Below the pieces are notes generated by a model. That model had not been told where the DNA came from. It searched no databases and saw nothing but the letters and a program-made list of their open reading frames with translations. Source: Sycon ciliatum (taxonomy: Eukaryota; Porifera; Calcarea; Leucosolenida; Sycettidae). From it: a stretch of DNA of 64,000 bases. A program made the translations under genes and the position numbers. This document shows positions 1 through 13,283 of this stretch, one piece after another. The DNA lies in NCBI RefSeq assembly GCF_964019385.1, contig NC_088649.1, positions 17,173,877 to 17,237,876 on the forward strand, in the 5' to 3' direction. Within the stretch, counting starts at the first letter, position 1. Every line of letters starts with the position of its first letter.

Positions 1-2820
<2,820 letters not shown>

Positions 2821-3045
2821 ATGCATGAGAGTGTGTTTTGTTTTTGTTTTTTTTTACTAAAAAACACAGCCCTACTAATAATCAGGGGAAGAGGACAACT
2901 GAAATGACACTGGACAACAAGACAAAGGGGAGTAGGGGCGATGTGCCGATGTGGTTGGCGAGGCTCATCCGACCGGAGGTCTCGGAATCGTAGCCTACGA
3001 CCAGGCATCGTTAGGAATGCAGCTAGGGAGGGAGGGAGATCAAGT

Positions 3046-3180
<135 letters not shown>

Positions 3181-3691
3181 GGTAGTATGGTGTGGGATTA
3201 CATTCAAGTGAACAGTCAGAGACCCCTTCTCACCATTACATTGGCCTGTCCACCGCAAGTGATGAAAATGCATGCGCGTGTAATAATAATGGAAAATAGC
3301 TTTATTAGGATGGCCCGGAGGCTTGTCACCTACATGACTATCAAAGTATACTTGTATTAGTATATGTGTATGTGCGTGTTCTGTACTTCGAAGTATCATT
3401 ACAGGTAGTAAAAGTGATCCGCTGCCAGTCATAGAAATTTAGCTCGGCAACAGAGAAAAATAAACTAATTTGACCCTTCTCCAAAGTCACCGTACTGTAC
3501 TGATCTCTTCAATCCGTGCCGGTTCCTTTTTCTTCTCCTCCCCTTCTCCCTTCCTTGCCGTGGTTGGCTAACACCCTCTTTCTTTGCATTGGCCGGTGTT
3601 CTCACTGTGCTATGAGATGCTGTAATAAATAAATAAATAAATAAAATCTTGATTGCCCTTTTTCATCTCATTATCCCAACAATGTCTACAG

Positions 3692-4029
3692 GTTACTTCA
3701 TCCCGAAAGGCAGTGACATCATGAATTTCTACTACGGAAACTCCACGTCAGAAGACGTGTACACGAAAGCGGACAAGTTCATGCCGGAGAGGTGGCTCAA
3801 CGACCCCACCGGCGGGGCCAAGAAGCCGGGCGTCACCACAATGCCGTTCGGCAACGGCCCCCAGCGCTGTTTCGGGCAGCGTCTGGCCGTGCAGGCAATG
3901 CGCACCATCGTAGCTCTGTGGGTGCAGCGCTACCGCTTTGAGATGCTCACAGAGGACGTCAAGCCCGTCTTCCGCATCTCCTACATCATGTCCGAGTTTG
4001 CTCTGCGAATGTTCCCTCGCAGTTTGTAA
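3692..4029 (+). CDS. Cytochrome P450, last exon only (heme-binding region); rest outside window or lost
   Basis: This is the C-terminal exon of a microsomal P450 monooxygenase. It opens after a TCTACAG acceptor (AG at 3690-3691) in phase 1, exactly where exon 3 starts in the other P450s of the window. The translation runs from GYFIPKGSD through the PERF-type motif FMPERW to the heme loop PFGNGPQRCFG, whose Cys is the heme thiolate ligand, and ends MFPRSL then a stop. No I-helix or K-helix exon is found between the window start and this exon, so exons 1-2 must lie beyond the GT array or be missing. It points toward the - strand P450 whose stop is at 6049 (convergent pair). Substrate cannot be told. 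The exon has no break. Confidence 0.88.
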
Positions 4030-4108
4030 GAGTGTCCGAGAGGGAATTTCCCAGCATGCCAGTTGTCGTAGTTCCGTGTATGAAGTAGGACTGAAACCAG
4101 GACAACTA

Positions 4109-4499
4109 CCGTAAAATCCCGCGGATAAGCCCACCCGCGTATAAGCCCATGCCCGCGCATAAGCCCAGGGAAAGTTCGAACATCACAAAGCTTCATCGTA
4201 AAGGCCCATGGGCCTAGGTCATACCGAGAGTCCATAAATTATGGACTCTTGGCCATACCATGTACGTAGTACATGCACATTATAGCTTTTTTCGTACATT
4301 TCAGCACAATCATCGGTTGTTTTTGTTTGCACAGTGGTTTTTAGCATGTACTTCTCAGTTCCTTGATACTTTTCAATAGCACAACTTGGTGTCGGCGTAT
4401 AAGCCCATGCCCGCGTATAAGCCCATGTTCTCGTATAAGCCCACCGAAATGTCCTTGTGAAACAGATAAGCCCATGGGCTTTCCCGCGGGATTCTACGG
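4109..4499. mobile_element. MITE with CCGTARAATCCCGCGG terminal inverted repeats, TA target duplication
   Basis: The left end CCGTAAAATCCCGCGG and the right end CCGCGGGATTCTACGG are inverted repeats, flanked by TA on both sides (4107-4108 and 4500-4501). Inside are many copies of ATAAGCCCA-type words, often in the form CGCGTATAAGCCCATG. TA duplications and these ends fit a Tc1/mariner (pogo-like) non-autonomous element. No transposase is present. Confidence 0.8.
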
Positions 4500-6048
4500 T
4501 ATCCAAGAGGGCGAAGGCATTAACGCTGTGTGTAGTCAGCGGGAGTCGTAAAATACCGACTCCCCGGCATTCAGTGTGGCGAACATGTACATGTATGCCG
4601 GAACCCCCCCCCCCGAACCCAACATGCATAATTATGTGACGCCCCAGAGCTGCACACGGCCCTTGGCGGCCTGGAATTGGAGGTGGTATGAATGCTGCTG
4701 GACATCCACGCGTACAAAATGTGGACGAGATGGGACTTGCACTGGTCCAAGATGATAGCTTTTCGTTTTGTTTGGGATTTCACTGTGCGTGTAACTTCCA
4801 TGTGCATGTGCATGTGCCGTGTTTTGACTGTACAGAAAGTCATTGTGCGCTGAGCATGTCAAGCACTGGATGACGTGCATGCACCCATGTCTACCCTTGC
4901 TAATGTGCCAGCAATTTGTGTCTGTCGAAGCTATCATTAAATTTTGTAGGATGTTCACTCGACGGGTGTAATTCTAGGGCACAACTTCAAGGATACAATA
5001 ATAATTATTATTATGAGCACTGTGTGGGTTCGAACACGTATGTGCAAGCGTGTGTACGTGTGTGGAAGCGTGTGTGTGTGTGTGTGTGTGTTTGCGTGCG
5101 TGTGTGTGTGTGTGTGCCCCCCCCCCCAGAAAAAGTCACTTCAAACAGCTGTGTGGTGGATACCAGGCTAAAAATAGTGGCGGTCAATTCATCAGCCTTG
5201 CAAGCTGTTGAATGGTGTAATCCCAGCACAAGTTGCTATGTCTAACATAGCTGTTCGCTATCATCGCTTCCGCGATGGGCATGCCTGAGGTCTGAGGTGT
5301 GTGTGTGTGCATTTGTGCGTGTGTGTATGCATGTGTGTGCGTGCGTGTGTGTGTGTGTACGTGCAGGTGTGATCATTGCGGATGTATGTGCGTGCTTAGC
5401 CCATGCACACAAATTCATTTTACTGTCAGTAGTTTCGAACACATTTTGCCTGGGCAAGAATCAGAAGAAGAAACCCACTTTTGATCGATCTGCCTTTTAA
5501 AATGCTTTGTTGCATATGTTTCCAATTTGGACAGCGTATCTTAATGCTTTGTTGCATATGTTTCCAATTTGGACAGCGTATCTGCTTCAAAGTACATATT
5601 AAAGTGAGAATGACATGGCTTGGCTTGCGGTGAAGCACACATGCCAAACACACATTGTGTGAAGTGAGGGGGACCTTCAGCAAGTACCAATCATTTCTCA
5701 AGCTGGAAGTCTGTATCCACCCGCCGTCAGAGTCCAATCTCTCAGTTGCTATGGCGATTTTTGACGCTGCGATGAAATACAAATTGCAGTCATACCGCGC
5801 TGCTCTGAGCAGTGGATGAGTGACCAGTTGTGCCAAATTTGTGCTAATCTAAGCAGTGAACGAGTCGAGAGCGCATAGTGGATGTGCGCATCATAGCAGG
5901 TGATACAACCTAACATAATAATGAGGGGATAAAGCTGCCCAACTATACTAAGGGAATTATTGTCCATGTTGCGCTGACTTCAACAAGCCGCACACTGTTC
6001 CGACGGCCATCGTTTCGTTGTACGCGGCGCACGGTCGCAAGCTCTCTG
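4500..6048. other. Spacer between convergent P450 genes, no gene seen
   Basis: It holds imperfect GT runs (about 5069-5116 and 5299-5361), a C-run near 5117 and a 42-bp tandem duplication. No coding exon was recognised. Confidence 0.6.
5501..5583. repeat. 42-bp tandem duplication
   Basis: The block beginning AATGCTTTGTTGCATATG is repeated exactly once, with period 42. Confidence 0.93.
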
Positions 6049-6504
6049 TCAGTCGTGGCGGCGCGGGAAAATACGCAGGACGAACTCGGACGGAATGTAC
6101 GCGACGCGGTAGATTGGTTTGACGTCGTCGGTGGCCATCTCGAAGCGGTAGTGCTGAATCCACACGGCCATTACACTACGCATCGCCTGCACAGCCAGGC
6201 GCTGGTCGAAGCAGCGATGAGGCCCGTTTCCAAACGGCAGCGAGCTCAAACCCGGCCTCTTGGCCCCGCCGGTCTGGTCGTTCAGCCATCGGTCGGGGAT
6301 GAACTGATCGGCGTCGCTGAACACATCCTCCGCCATCGCGTTGCCATGGAAATAGTTCATAACGTCACTACCCTTCGGTATAAGATACCCTAACGTCACA
6401 CAGAATGAAGAGGAAAGCCAGTACAAACACTGATTATGAACCGATTTCGTGACTATTCAGGATGGGAGGAAAGTTGAACAGGGGAAAATATGAGCAGGTG
6501 TGGG

Positions 6505-6580
<76 letters not shown>

Positions 6581-6956
6581 GGGAGGGAGGGAGTGAGGGA
6601 GGGAGGGAGACAGACAGACAGACAAACATACATGGACACACAGAGATAGACAGAGAGGATATATAAGAGGAGAGACAGACAGACAAACAGACAGATATAC
6701 AGACGGAGAGACAGGCAGGGAGGGAGAACGGGAATTCAATTTGTGCACACCAACTCACCGCCAATGTTCAAGTCTTCGACAACCTCCCGGTGCATACTGT
6801 GCGCAATGGGTGTGAGTCTTCCAGACTCTTGCAACACGGCATGAAGATAGGTCATGTGATCAAGGTCTGCCATACATGGTGTTGTTCCGGGAGGATGCGA
6901 TGACATCACACTGCACACTTCCTCGTAGCAGCGCTGTTGACACTTTGGATGCAGGG
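6049..6956 (-). CDS. Cytochrome P450, exons 2 and 3 (K-helix and heme region); heme-motif Gly replaced by Asp
   Basis: Exons are complement(6759..6956) and complement(6049..6389). The first is 198 nt between a CCTTCCAG acceptor and a GTGAGT donor. It starts ALHPKCQQRC and carries the K-helix ExxR as ESGR. The second opens after TTAG, reads GYLIPKGSD, has the FIPDRW motif and the heme loop PFGNGPHRCFD, and ends at TGA (6049-6051). The heme Cys is present, but the last Gly of the consensus FxxGxRxCxG is Asp (GAC, against GGC or GGG in the three paralogues). Both exons are open and correctly phased. Their likely exon 1 is the phase-matched - strand exon at 20536-21580, which would give a 13.6-kb intron filled with mobile DNA and a 527-residue protein (heme Cys about 474). 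Intron 2 is 369 bp with GA and GACA repeats. A decaying copy is the alternative. Confidence 0.85.
6508..6720. repeat. (GA)n, GGGA and GACA simple repeats in P450 intron 2
   Basis: About 70 bp of GA is followed by GGGA-rich and GACA-rich sequence. On the coding strand this is a long pyrimidine tract just upstream of the last exon. Comparable CTGT tracts lie in the same intron of the P450 genes at 38-42 kb and 44-52 kb. Confidence 0.92.
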
Positions 6957-7048
6957 CTGGAAGGGTGACACGAAGAAAGGCAGAGTGTGCAGCTGGAAGA
7001 CCATCCCTCCATAACGGAAGAGAAGAAAATTAATATTAGATTGTACTT

Positions 7049-7472
7049 GTAGAAAGGGAAAGGACATATGGATACGAGTTCAGAGTAACTCTCCATCACT
7101 GTAACTGGATACTATATACAGTCAGAAAGTGCAATAACTAGGCACAAAACTGACAGAGTACTGAGACATTCCACGTCCTGACACCTAGCTTCAACACATC
7201 TCCGTAGCGCTAACCGACAGCCTTCCAACTTGGAAGGTTCAAGGTTATGGAAAGACCAAAGAGGGGAGGGCAAGCGCAACGAAAACTTCCAAGTTGGAAG
7301 GCTGTCGGTTAGCGCTACGGAGATGTGTTGAAGCTAGGTGTCAGGACGTCGAATGTCTCAGTACTCTGTCAGTTCTGTACCTAGTTATTGCACTTTCTGA
7401 CTGTATAGTATCTATTTACAATGGTGGAGAGTTACTCTTAACTCGTATCCATATGTCCTTTTCCTTTCTACA
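7049..7472. mobile_element. Foldback element with about 190-bp inverted arms
   Basis: The left arm (about 7049-7237) is the near-exact reverse complement of the right arm (about 7284-7472), with a loop of about 45 bp. The arms share CATATGGATACGAGTT and the self-complementary core CCTTCCAACTTGGAAGG. Related single-arm sequences occur at about 10325-10481, 25970-26100, 35285, 35780-35940, 48590 and 61975. No transposase is encoded. Confidence 0.85.
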
Positions 7473-7709
7473 TTTTATTTATGGCTCAACATCCGAGTTT
7501 CAAATAATAGATTGGATTGGTTTATTCAATGTCTAAGAACAGACATACAGTGTTGTCTTAGTACATGCGATTGACTGCAGGATATTCGAACAGCATCATA
7601 GTGGTCACCATTATCACACTGCACAGAATGCAAGAATGCTGGTCACACATACACGACATGATACACCATCTTCCCAACCTCCACTGAAGGGCGGTGAAGT
7701 GCAGGATAT

Positions 7710-7775
7710 GTGTATGACGTCACGTTAGCGTAATGTCTTCCGTGGAGGACCTTACGCTAGCATGACGTCATACAC
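7710..7775. repeat. 22-bp-arm hairpin with a TGACGTCA palindrome in each arm
   Basis: GTATGACGTCACGTTAGCG pairs with the reverse complement of CGCTAGCATGACGTCATAC across a loop of about 19 bp. TGACGTCA is the consensus CRE site for CREB/ATF proteins; a regulatory role here is only a possibility. A short MITE is another reading. Confidence 0.7.
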
Positions 7776-7870
7776 TGTACAACTACTGTATTTGCGCTTT
7801 CTGTTTACCCGTACAACATCTGCCCGGTGTTGCCATGCAGCTAGACAACCTGCCGTCAGGGCTGTTGTTT

Positions 7871-8220
7871 TACATTCTTGACCACTCGGATAAGGCGACC
7901 ACCTCTCCAAGAGGACCATTAGAACCAGGACCAAGGGATACTATTCCCAGTCAAAATAACCCTGGATAAGGAGGCCACCTGGTTATAAAGACCACGTTTT
8001 GAAGGTCCCTTGAGCAGTCGTCTTAGACAGGTTTCACTGTACATTCTTGACCACTCGGATAAGGCGACCACCTGTCCAAGAGGACCTCTAGAATCAGGAC
8101 CAGGCGATGCTATTCTCAGTCAAATAACCCTGGATAAGGAGACCACCTGGTTATAAAGACCACGTTTTGAAGGCCCCTTGAGCGGTCGTCTTAGACAGGT
8201 TTCACTGTACATTCTTGACC
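7871..8220. repeat. Tandem duplication of a 169-bp block
   Basis: A block starting TACATTCTTGACCACTCGG and ending near GACAGGTTTCACTG occurs twice in a row with few differences. The first 13 bases of a third copy follow. A diverged reverse-complement copy lies at 40888-40981. The words GACCACTCGGATAAGGCGACC and CCTGGATAAGGAG resemble pogo/Tigger-type MITE ends. Confidence 0.9.
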
Positions 8221-8491
8221 CTTGACGCTATCAGATGCATTCTTGCTTTCAAGGCCCTGGCGTATGCGGGATTGGTCGGAGAGCAGTGCAAAGGACAGCA
8301 CTGTTTGTGAAGATATGCACGCTCCCATATCAGCTCTTTACTCGTCAATACCCCTTCACGTACCTGCCAGCAGCTCATGAGTGCACTCTGCAAAATAACT
8401 ACTTCAGGTTTACCCTGGTTAGTACGACATCGGGTACAAGACACATCTCATTAGTAGACAACCATAAAAAAAACCTGACGCCTGAAACTTA

Positions 8492-8838
8492 TGTAATAGG
8501 TAGCCGAGTGGTAGGCGCGGTGCAATTAACAAGAATTACTTTTATTCTACTTTCAGGTACACACCTGAGATATAATCGTTCGTGAAAGAAGAAGCGGCAA
8601 AATAAATAACTTTCTCTCCGGTGCTCACCTAGAGGCTGAATCCTTATTCTTCGAGTTAGCTTTCATTGCTATCCAATCCAATCTAATCTAATCTTCTCTT
8701 CATCAAAACAGAAATGCGCAGCCGCTTATATGCAGCAGACGCCGTACGATTACATACGGAGATACACTAAATATACATCAGGCAAAGCTTCGTATTAGTT
8801 CCGTACTGCTTCCGTATTGGTCGGGCAGGGATACTACA
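8492..8838 (-). repeat. 3' LTR of the element
   Basis: 347 bp, TGTAAT at the left and TACTACA at the right on the + strand, matching 9886-10231 almost base for base. It contains AATAAATAACTTT on the + strand and TTATATG-type A/T words; no promoter could be assigned. Confidence 0.92.
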
Positions 8839-8850
8839 CCCTCCCTTCCT
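8839..8850 (-). other. Polypurine tract
   Basis: On the - strand AGGAAGGGAGGG directly precedes the LTR start TGTAGTATCC. This is the position and composition expected of the plus-strand primer of an LTR retroelement. Confidence 0.8.
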
Positions 8851-9417
8851 ACAGATTATCACGCCCTCGTGATTTTCAAAAAATTAGTGAAGAGTTACGA
8901 ACACAGCGTCAACCGGAAGATGGCAAATTATATCGGAAATGATAACGTTTAGAGTAGACAGAAGAAATGAACTGATAACAAATCATAAAGTAGAAGCACA
9001 CCAGGTTCACACGATCTCACGGGGTCAAAAGGGGAAAGAACTGTCCTCCAAATAGGACCTGAAAATCCACAGCACTCTTGCTGCACAACGCTGGCACAAC
9101 CCGCCAGGAACATCGGAGTTCAAAAACCGAACTGAATACACTATAACTATAAGGGGCGTTGTCACACACATTGTCCCACATTAGCTGGGTAAGCCGTGGC
9201 TCACCATGATCAGACGCCTACCAAACTAAACTGGATTCACACACTCGCATAAAGGAAGACTGAAAAGAACAGGGAGACTGAAGGAAGAGAGGAAAGAAAA
9301 TGCCATACCTAGAATCAGCGTTAGTAACCACGGCGGCGGCTGGAGCTACGGCGGAGGGCAAGCCAGGTTTTATCTTCATCTTGGTTGAGCCGGTCACTCA
9401 GAGCGGCTAGCTCGGCG

Positions 9418-9792
9418 TCAGACAAATGACCTGATTGACCTCCCTCCTCGTCTTGAATCGTGGTCTTCACATTGTCGATAGCATCGCTTTGCGCGACGTA
9501 AAGAGTGATGGTCTAGCCAGCCTGCTTCCGACTGCGTGCCGGCCAAAATCAAACGCTGCTGGTCTTGGGGAATACCCTCCTTGTCTTGGGTACCAGCCTG
9601 CCTGTTGTCGTCCTCATCAGCTTCGCCATCACCACCGGTAGTGTACATGTAGGTAGCGGGTTGCTTGGAATCGCCATCGGAGTCTCCAATGGATGCCATG
9701 CGTAGAGAAGGGTGATCCACGCTAGCACCCTGGCTGTGCTGCATGCTAATAAGCAGGGCCAAGCCCAGGAAGGCAAGAAACATGATTCTCAT
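9418..9792 (-). CDS. Predicted secreted precursor protein (124 aa) carried by the LTR element; unknown family, possibly frameshifted
   Basis: The ATG (9790-9792) is about 80 bp downstream of the primer site. Residues 1-22 ([18 protein letters not shown] and on) form a typical signal peptide. An acidic, Asp/Glu/Gly-rich stretch follows at about residues 33-75, then a basic RRAKR at about 99-103, a possible furin-type cleavage site, before a short tail with CYRQC. This looks like a secreted pre-pro-peptide. However, the frame one base over on the same strand is open from about 9512 to a TAA at 9321. It reads as a coherent acidic segment ([18 protein letters not shown]) ending in RRSSSRRRGY, so a 1-nt frameshift in the last third is likely. 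No gag or pol similarity is visible. It may be a captured host gene or an element-specific protein. Confidence 0.6.
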   Translation of the reverse strand: MRIMFLAFLGLALLISMQHSQGASVDHPSLRMASIGDSDGDSKQPATYMYTTGGDGEADEDDNRQAGTQDKEGIPQDQQRLILAGTQSEAGWLDHHSLRRAKRCYRQCEDHDSRRGGRSIRSFV

Positions 9793-9870
9793 CTTGATTC
9801 CTCGCAGGGAGCTGCAGCGGGTTGAGCCATGGGGGTCTGGGGTCGAATCACGTTGTTTTATTTAAAACTA

Positions 9871-9884
9871 CACCGCTGCCACCA
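9871..9884 (-). other. Primer binding site, tRNA-Leu type
   Basis: The + strand reads CACCGCTGCCACCA, which equals the 3' end of eukaryotic tRNA-Leu (T-stem base, acceptor stem CGCTGCC, discriminator A and CCA). The element strand therefore carries its 14-nt complement one base after the 5' LTR. The tRNA match is from knowledge of tRNA-Leu sequences and was not searched. Confidence 0.8.
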
Positions 9885-9885
9885 A

Positions 9886-10231
9886 TGTAATGGTAGCCGA
9901 GTGGTAGGCGCGGTGCAATTAACAAGAATTACTTTTATTCTACTTTCAGGTACACACCTGAGATATAATCGTTCGTGAAAGAAGAAGCGGCAAAATAAAT
10001 AACTTTCTCTCCGGTGCTCACCTAGAGGCTGAATCCTTATTCTTCGAGTTAGCTTTCATTGCTATCCAATCTAATCTAATCTAATCTTCTCTTCATCAAA
10101 ACAGAAATGCGCAGCCGCTTATATGCAGCAGACGCCGTACGATTACATACGGAGATACACTAAATATACATCAGGCAAAGCTTCGTATTAGTTCCGTACT
10201 GCTTCCGTATTGGTCGGGCAGGGATACTACA
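9886..10231 (-). repeat. 5' LTR of the element
   Basis: 346 bp, the partner of 8492-8838. The end next to the primer site reads GGTAGCCGAGTGGTAGGCGC on the + strand, which resembles the 5' part of a tRNA-Leu. Confidence 0.92.
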
Positions 10232-10324
10232 CTTATACAAATTTATAGAAAAGAAAAAAGAACCAAGAAACCACAAGTTACGCTACAATGTCCATTAACA
10301 CCAATTAGTTACTAAACAATCAGC

Positions 10325-10481
10325 TCATGCGATAACATTGCATGACACTGACCGATGGTTCTGATGTTCTGCAACTAACTGGCCAACAGCCCTAGCACAT
10401 CTTGGATGCGCAATCAAACAGCCTTCCAACTCGGAAGGTTCTAAGTTATAGAAAACATGAGGAGGGAACTTTATAGCGGAA
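10325..10481 (-). repeat. Copy of a dispersed repeat family with a CCTTCCAAGTTGGAAGG core
   Basis: Reverse-oriented relative to 61970-62175. Shared blocks include CATCTTGGATGCGCA, the CAGCCTTCCAACTCGGAAGG core and TTATAGCGGAACTTG. It shares pieces with the foldback at 7049-7472 and probably represents an abundant non-autonomous family. Confidence 0.6.
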
Positions 10482-10640
10482 CTTGTAGTTTCTTAGTAAG
10501 TCCAATTGGGTGAACTCACCCATTCCAAAACACTCTGCAAATTTCCGAACCATTCCATTATAATGGAATGGTTCGGAAATTTGCAGAGTATTGTGGAATG
10601 GGTGGGTTCACCCAATTGGACTTACTATGAAACTGCAGGA
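10482..10640. repeat. Near-perfect palindrome of about 150 bp
   Basis: The sequence left of about 10560 (GTAAGTCCAATTGGGTGAAC up to CCATTCCATT) is repeated inverted immediately to the right, with almost no loop. DNA like this can extrude a cruciform. It abuts the repeat copy at 10325-10481. Confidence 0.9.
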
Positions 10641-13190
10641 AGCCTCTCAACTTCTTCTCAGTTGTAGTTTCTTGGTCCTTTTTCTTTACTATATATTTAT
10701 CTCTAGCTCTCCATCCGATTCTATATTATACAAAGACAAACAATTTGAAACCCAATTATTAACTGAGAAGTTGGACGCACTTCAGGCTCTTGAACATTTT
10801 GAACGTCTTCACTAGTATATTTTCATGCCTTATCATCAGGTGAAATACAAGCAAAATCAAATGAACATGGACAATGAAGTAAGTCCAGCAGAGAGGTGAA
10901 AGAAAACAGCGCAAGGAAGAAGAGCCAAAACAACAGCGACAAATGCATGACCCATACGCATAGAAAGTAATGGAGAAAAGGTGCCGCTTGAAGTGTGAGT
11001 AAACTTGTAGTTACTTGTAGTCTGTCTCCTGCAACCATGTTTCAACATTGTTAGTGCTTACGTTTGGTGATTTTGTTGCCGCGTGACCGCCAACTGCCAT
11101 CTTCTCAGATTTGTGTTGGGTTTCAGTTCCCGTTACGGCAACAAAGAATTGGATTGAGTTTTTTCTTTCTTCAGATTCTTGACGTTTTGTTCATTTTTTT
11201 TTTTTTTTGGTATTGAGATTTTCTGCCATAATATGATTGCAAGCAAATTTGCTTTGCCCGTACAAGAGTCAAGAGGCTTGTTCTAATTAAGTGTGAGTAA
11301 ACCCAAACAGCGTGAAGTGCGGTGAAACAAAAACAGACAACAAACGGACAAAAACTAACGAGTTGTTGACGACCTACCTAACAGCCTAAGCGTAAATCTA
11401 ATCTACTTCTGTTTACATAAGTAATTAGTAGGTTTCTTGCTGTGAATAACAACAAGCAGCTTCTAAAACATTCAACAACTTCGCACTGGGTGCACGTGAC
11501 AAAATAGAAAAACAATCATCTGAGTGCACTGCACGACATTCAGGCTGCTCTAACAAATGACAAGCAATGGACGAATCATACTTCTCAGAACAGAATAGAA
11601 CAGTGTACGAATGTACAGTGGACAAGTCAGACATCAAATGCGTAGTCGACTCAGGTTTAGCTGTTGACTCCGCCGTTGTTCTGGATGCTGCCACGACCGC
11701 CGTTGCTGATCTCGTCATCCTTCTCGTTTCAGTTGTTGTCTTTGCTAGTGAGTGTTATTTCAGGTTGCTTCTTTCGTGGTCTAAATAATAATAATAATAA
11801 CTTTATTAGGATGACCCAAAGGCAAATCACCTATCGAGGGGTTCACCGCATTGAATGGTTGTGGTATGACAAAGCAAAGAGGCAACCATTGTGTGTGTGG
11901 GGGGGGGGGGGGGGGAGGGGGGAGGGGGGGAGTTTCGAACTATGCACAGTGAAGGGATAATTGTATGTACATGTACATGACCAAGTCTTCCAAGCTTGAG
12001 ATCAGTGGACACTTCCGATGATGATTTACTGGCGTTATTCACATGAATCGTTGGCCGTAAGATGACGCTCTTTGGGATTGATGCCGCTGTGTTGGACGAT
12101 CTCGTTCCGGGATGCTCTTCACCGGGCGTCCCCTCCGTGGTCGCGTGGTATGTGCGTGTTTGGGATGAGGTGCATGCAGCGGTGTGTGTTGTCGGATGCG
12201 CGCGTCCAGATGTTGAAGAGTCCTACTTACATATCGGCTCTCATATTACCGACACTCGAAATGATAAATCAACTTGGATAATTGGCCTGTAGTGTAGGTA
12301 GGACGTCCTTCCTCACCGTGAACGCAAGCACCGTGGAGTAGATGAAACCAATGTACACAGTCATTGTGATACTTGGACTTCACGGCTGATTTTACACGAC
12401 GCTGAACCATACATGATACTGACTCGCATCGGAAGAAAGCCAAGAAGAAGATTGCCGTAAAAGAGCCTTGCAAGAGCAAGAGGCTTGTAAAAAGAAAAGA
12501 AAAATAAGATTGGCTGATGAGTCCATCGGGGACGAAGCGTACATTTACGTCGCAATCGAGTTATGTCGGTGCTGTGTCATTTTCTACGTGCCATGCGCTA
12601 CTTGATGTACCAGCCTGCTATGTCGAAAATCACCAGCCATGCATCGACTAGGCGCCAGGCGCGAACTGATGATGGTGGTTAGGAGAAGGAGAGCTCTGTG
12701 CCAGAATAGCTTTGCAGCCTAGAGAGCGTTTGTGGGCAGGCGTGTATATTTCCAGGTGTGTTTTTATTTTTTTTATTTTTTTAGAAGAGATGTAAAGGCC
12801 TCTTTTACGGGCAAACAGAATACAATTGACAGTGGCATGGCGAATGATTAGAACACAACACCAAAAAATGAAAACAATTGTTTGTGTGAAAAAAATGCAA
12901 AAACGAGAAACAAAAAAAAACAAAAAACAAAAAAACACCAAAAAAACACCAAAAAAACCAGGAAAATACAAGGGCACTGTCCTGCCCACCATCGTCTCCA
13001 AAACCTCACAGCCGGCCCTCCGAGATTGCCAACTCTCGCAATGCATTCACAGGACGGTGATATGACGATCGAGCACCGCGGATGCACATGATCGCCGACC
13101 GCAACAATGCAAACGCCAGTCGACACCGGACATATGTCATTGTGCTTACCACCATACATGTATTTATCAACCATGCGTACTACTCAACTT
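10641..13190. other. No gene recognised
   Basis: It holds T-rich stretches (near 11195 and 12765), a G-run at about 11898-11930, a few ATA/TAA repeats near 11788 and an A/C-rich stretch at 12895-12970. Short open frames show no recognisable domain. Confidence 0.55.
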
Positions 13191-13194
13191 GGAT

Positions 13195-13265
13195 GGTGAG
13201 CCAATTAAATTATGGTGAAAAGTTAGTCATAACTCGTAACATTTTGTCCTTCTCCTTTTTCACCA
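13195..13265. mobile_element. Internally deleted MITE remnant
   Basis: It shares GGTGAGCCAATTAAATTATG and the opposite end TAACTCGTAACATTTTGTCC with the fuller element at 25870-26102. The middle is missing. It lies immediately left of the Mutator-like transposon. Confidence 0.6.
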
Positions 13266-13283
13266 TGTGTACTACTCAATTTG

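Larger units (their letters stand above)
8488..10235 (-). mobile_element. Complete non-autonomous LTR retrotransposon carrying one secreted-protein ORF
   Basis: Two near-identical LTRs (8492-8838 and 9886-10231; one 1-nt indel and one substitution noted) bound an internal region of about 1.05 kb. TG...CA ends are flanked by the direct repeat CTTA (8488-8491 and 10232-10235), a 4-bp target duplication. Read on the - strand, the right LTR is the 5' LTR. One base inside it is a primer site complementary to a tRNA-Leu 3' end. A purine tract lies against the other LTR. No gag, protease, reverse transcriptase or integrase is seen; the only notable frame is 9418-9792 on the same strand. High LTR identity implies a recent insertion. 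It lies in the long intron inferred for the first - strand P450. A related solo LTR is at 46399-46725. Confidence 0.9.

Noticed and set aside
12826-13091. Lys-rich frames
   Set aside because: Translation of an A/C-rich low-complexity stretch.
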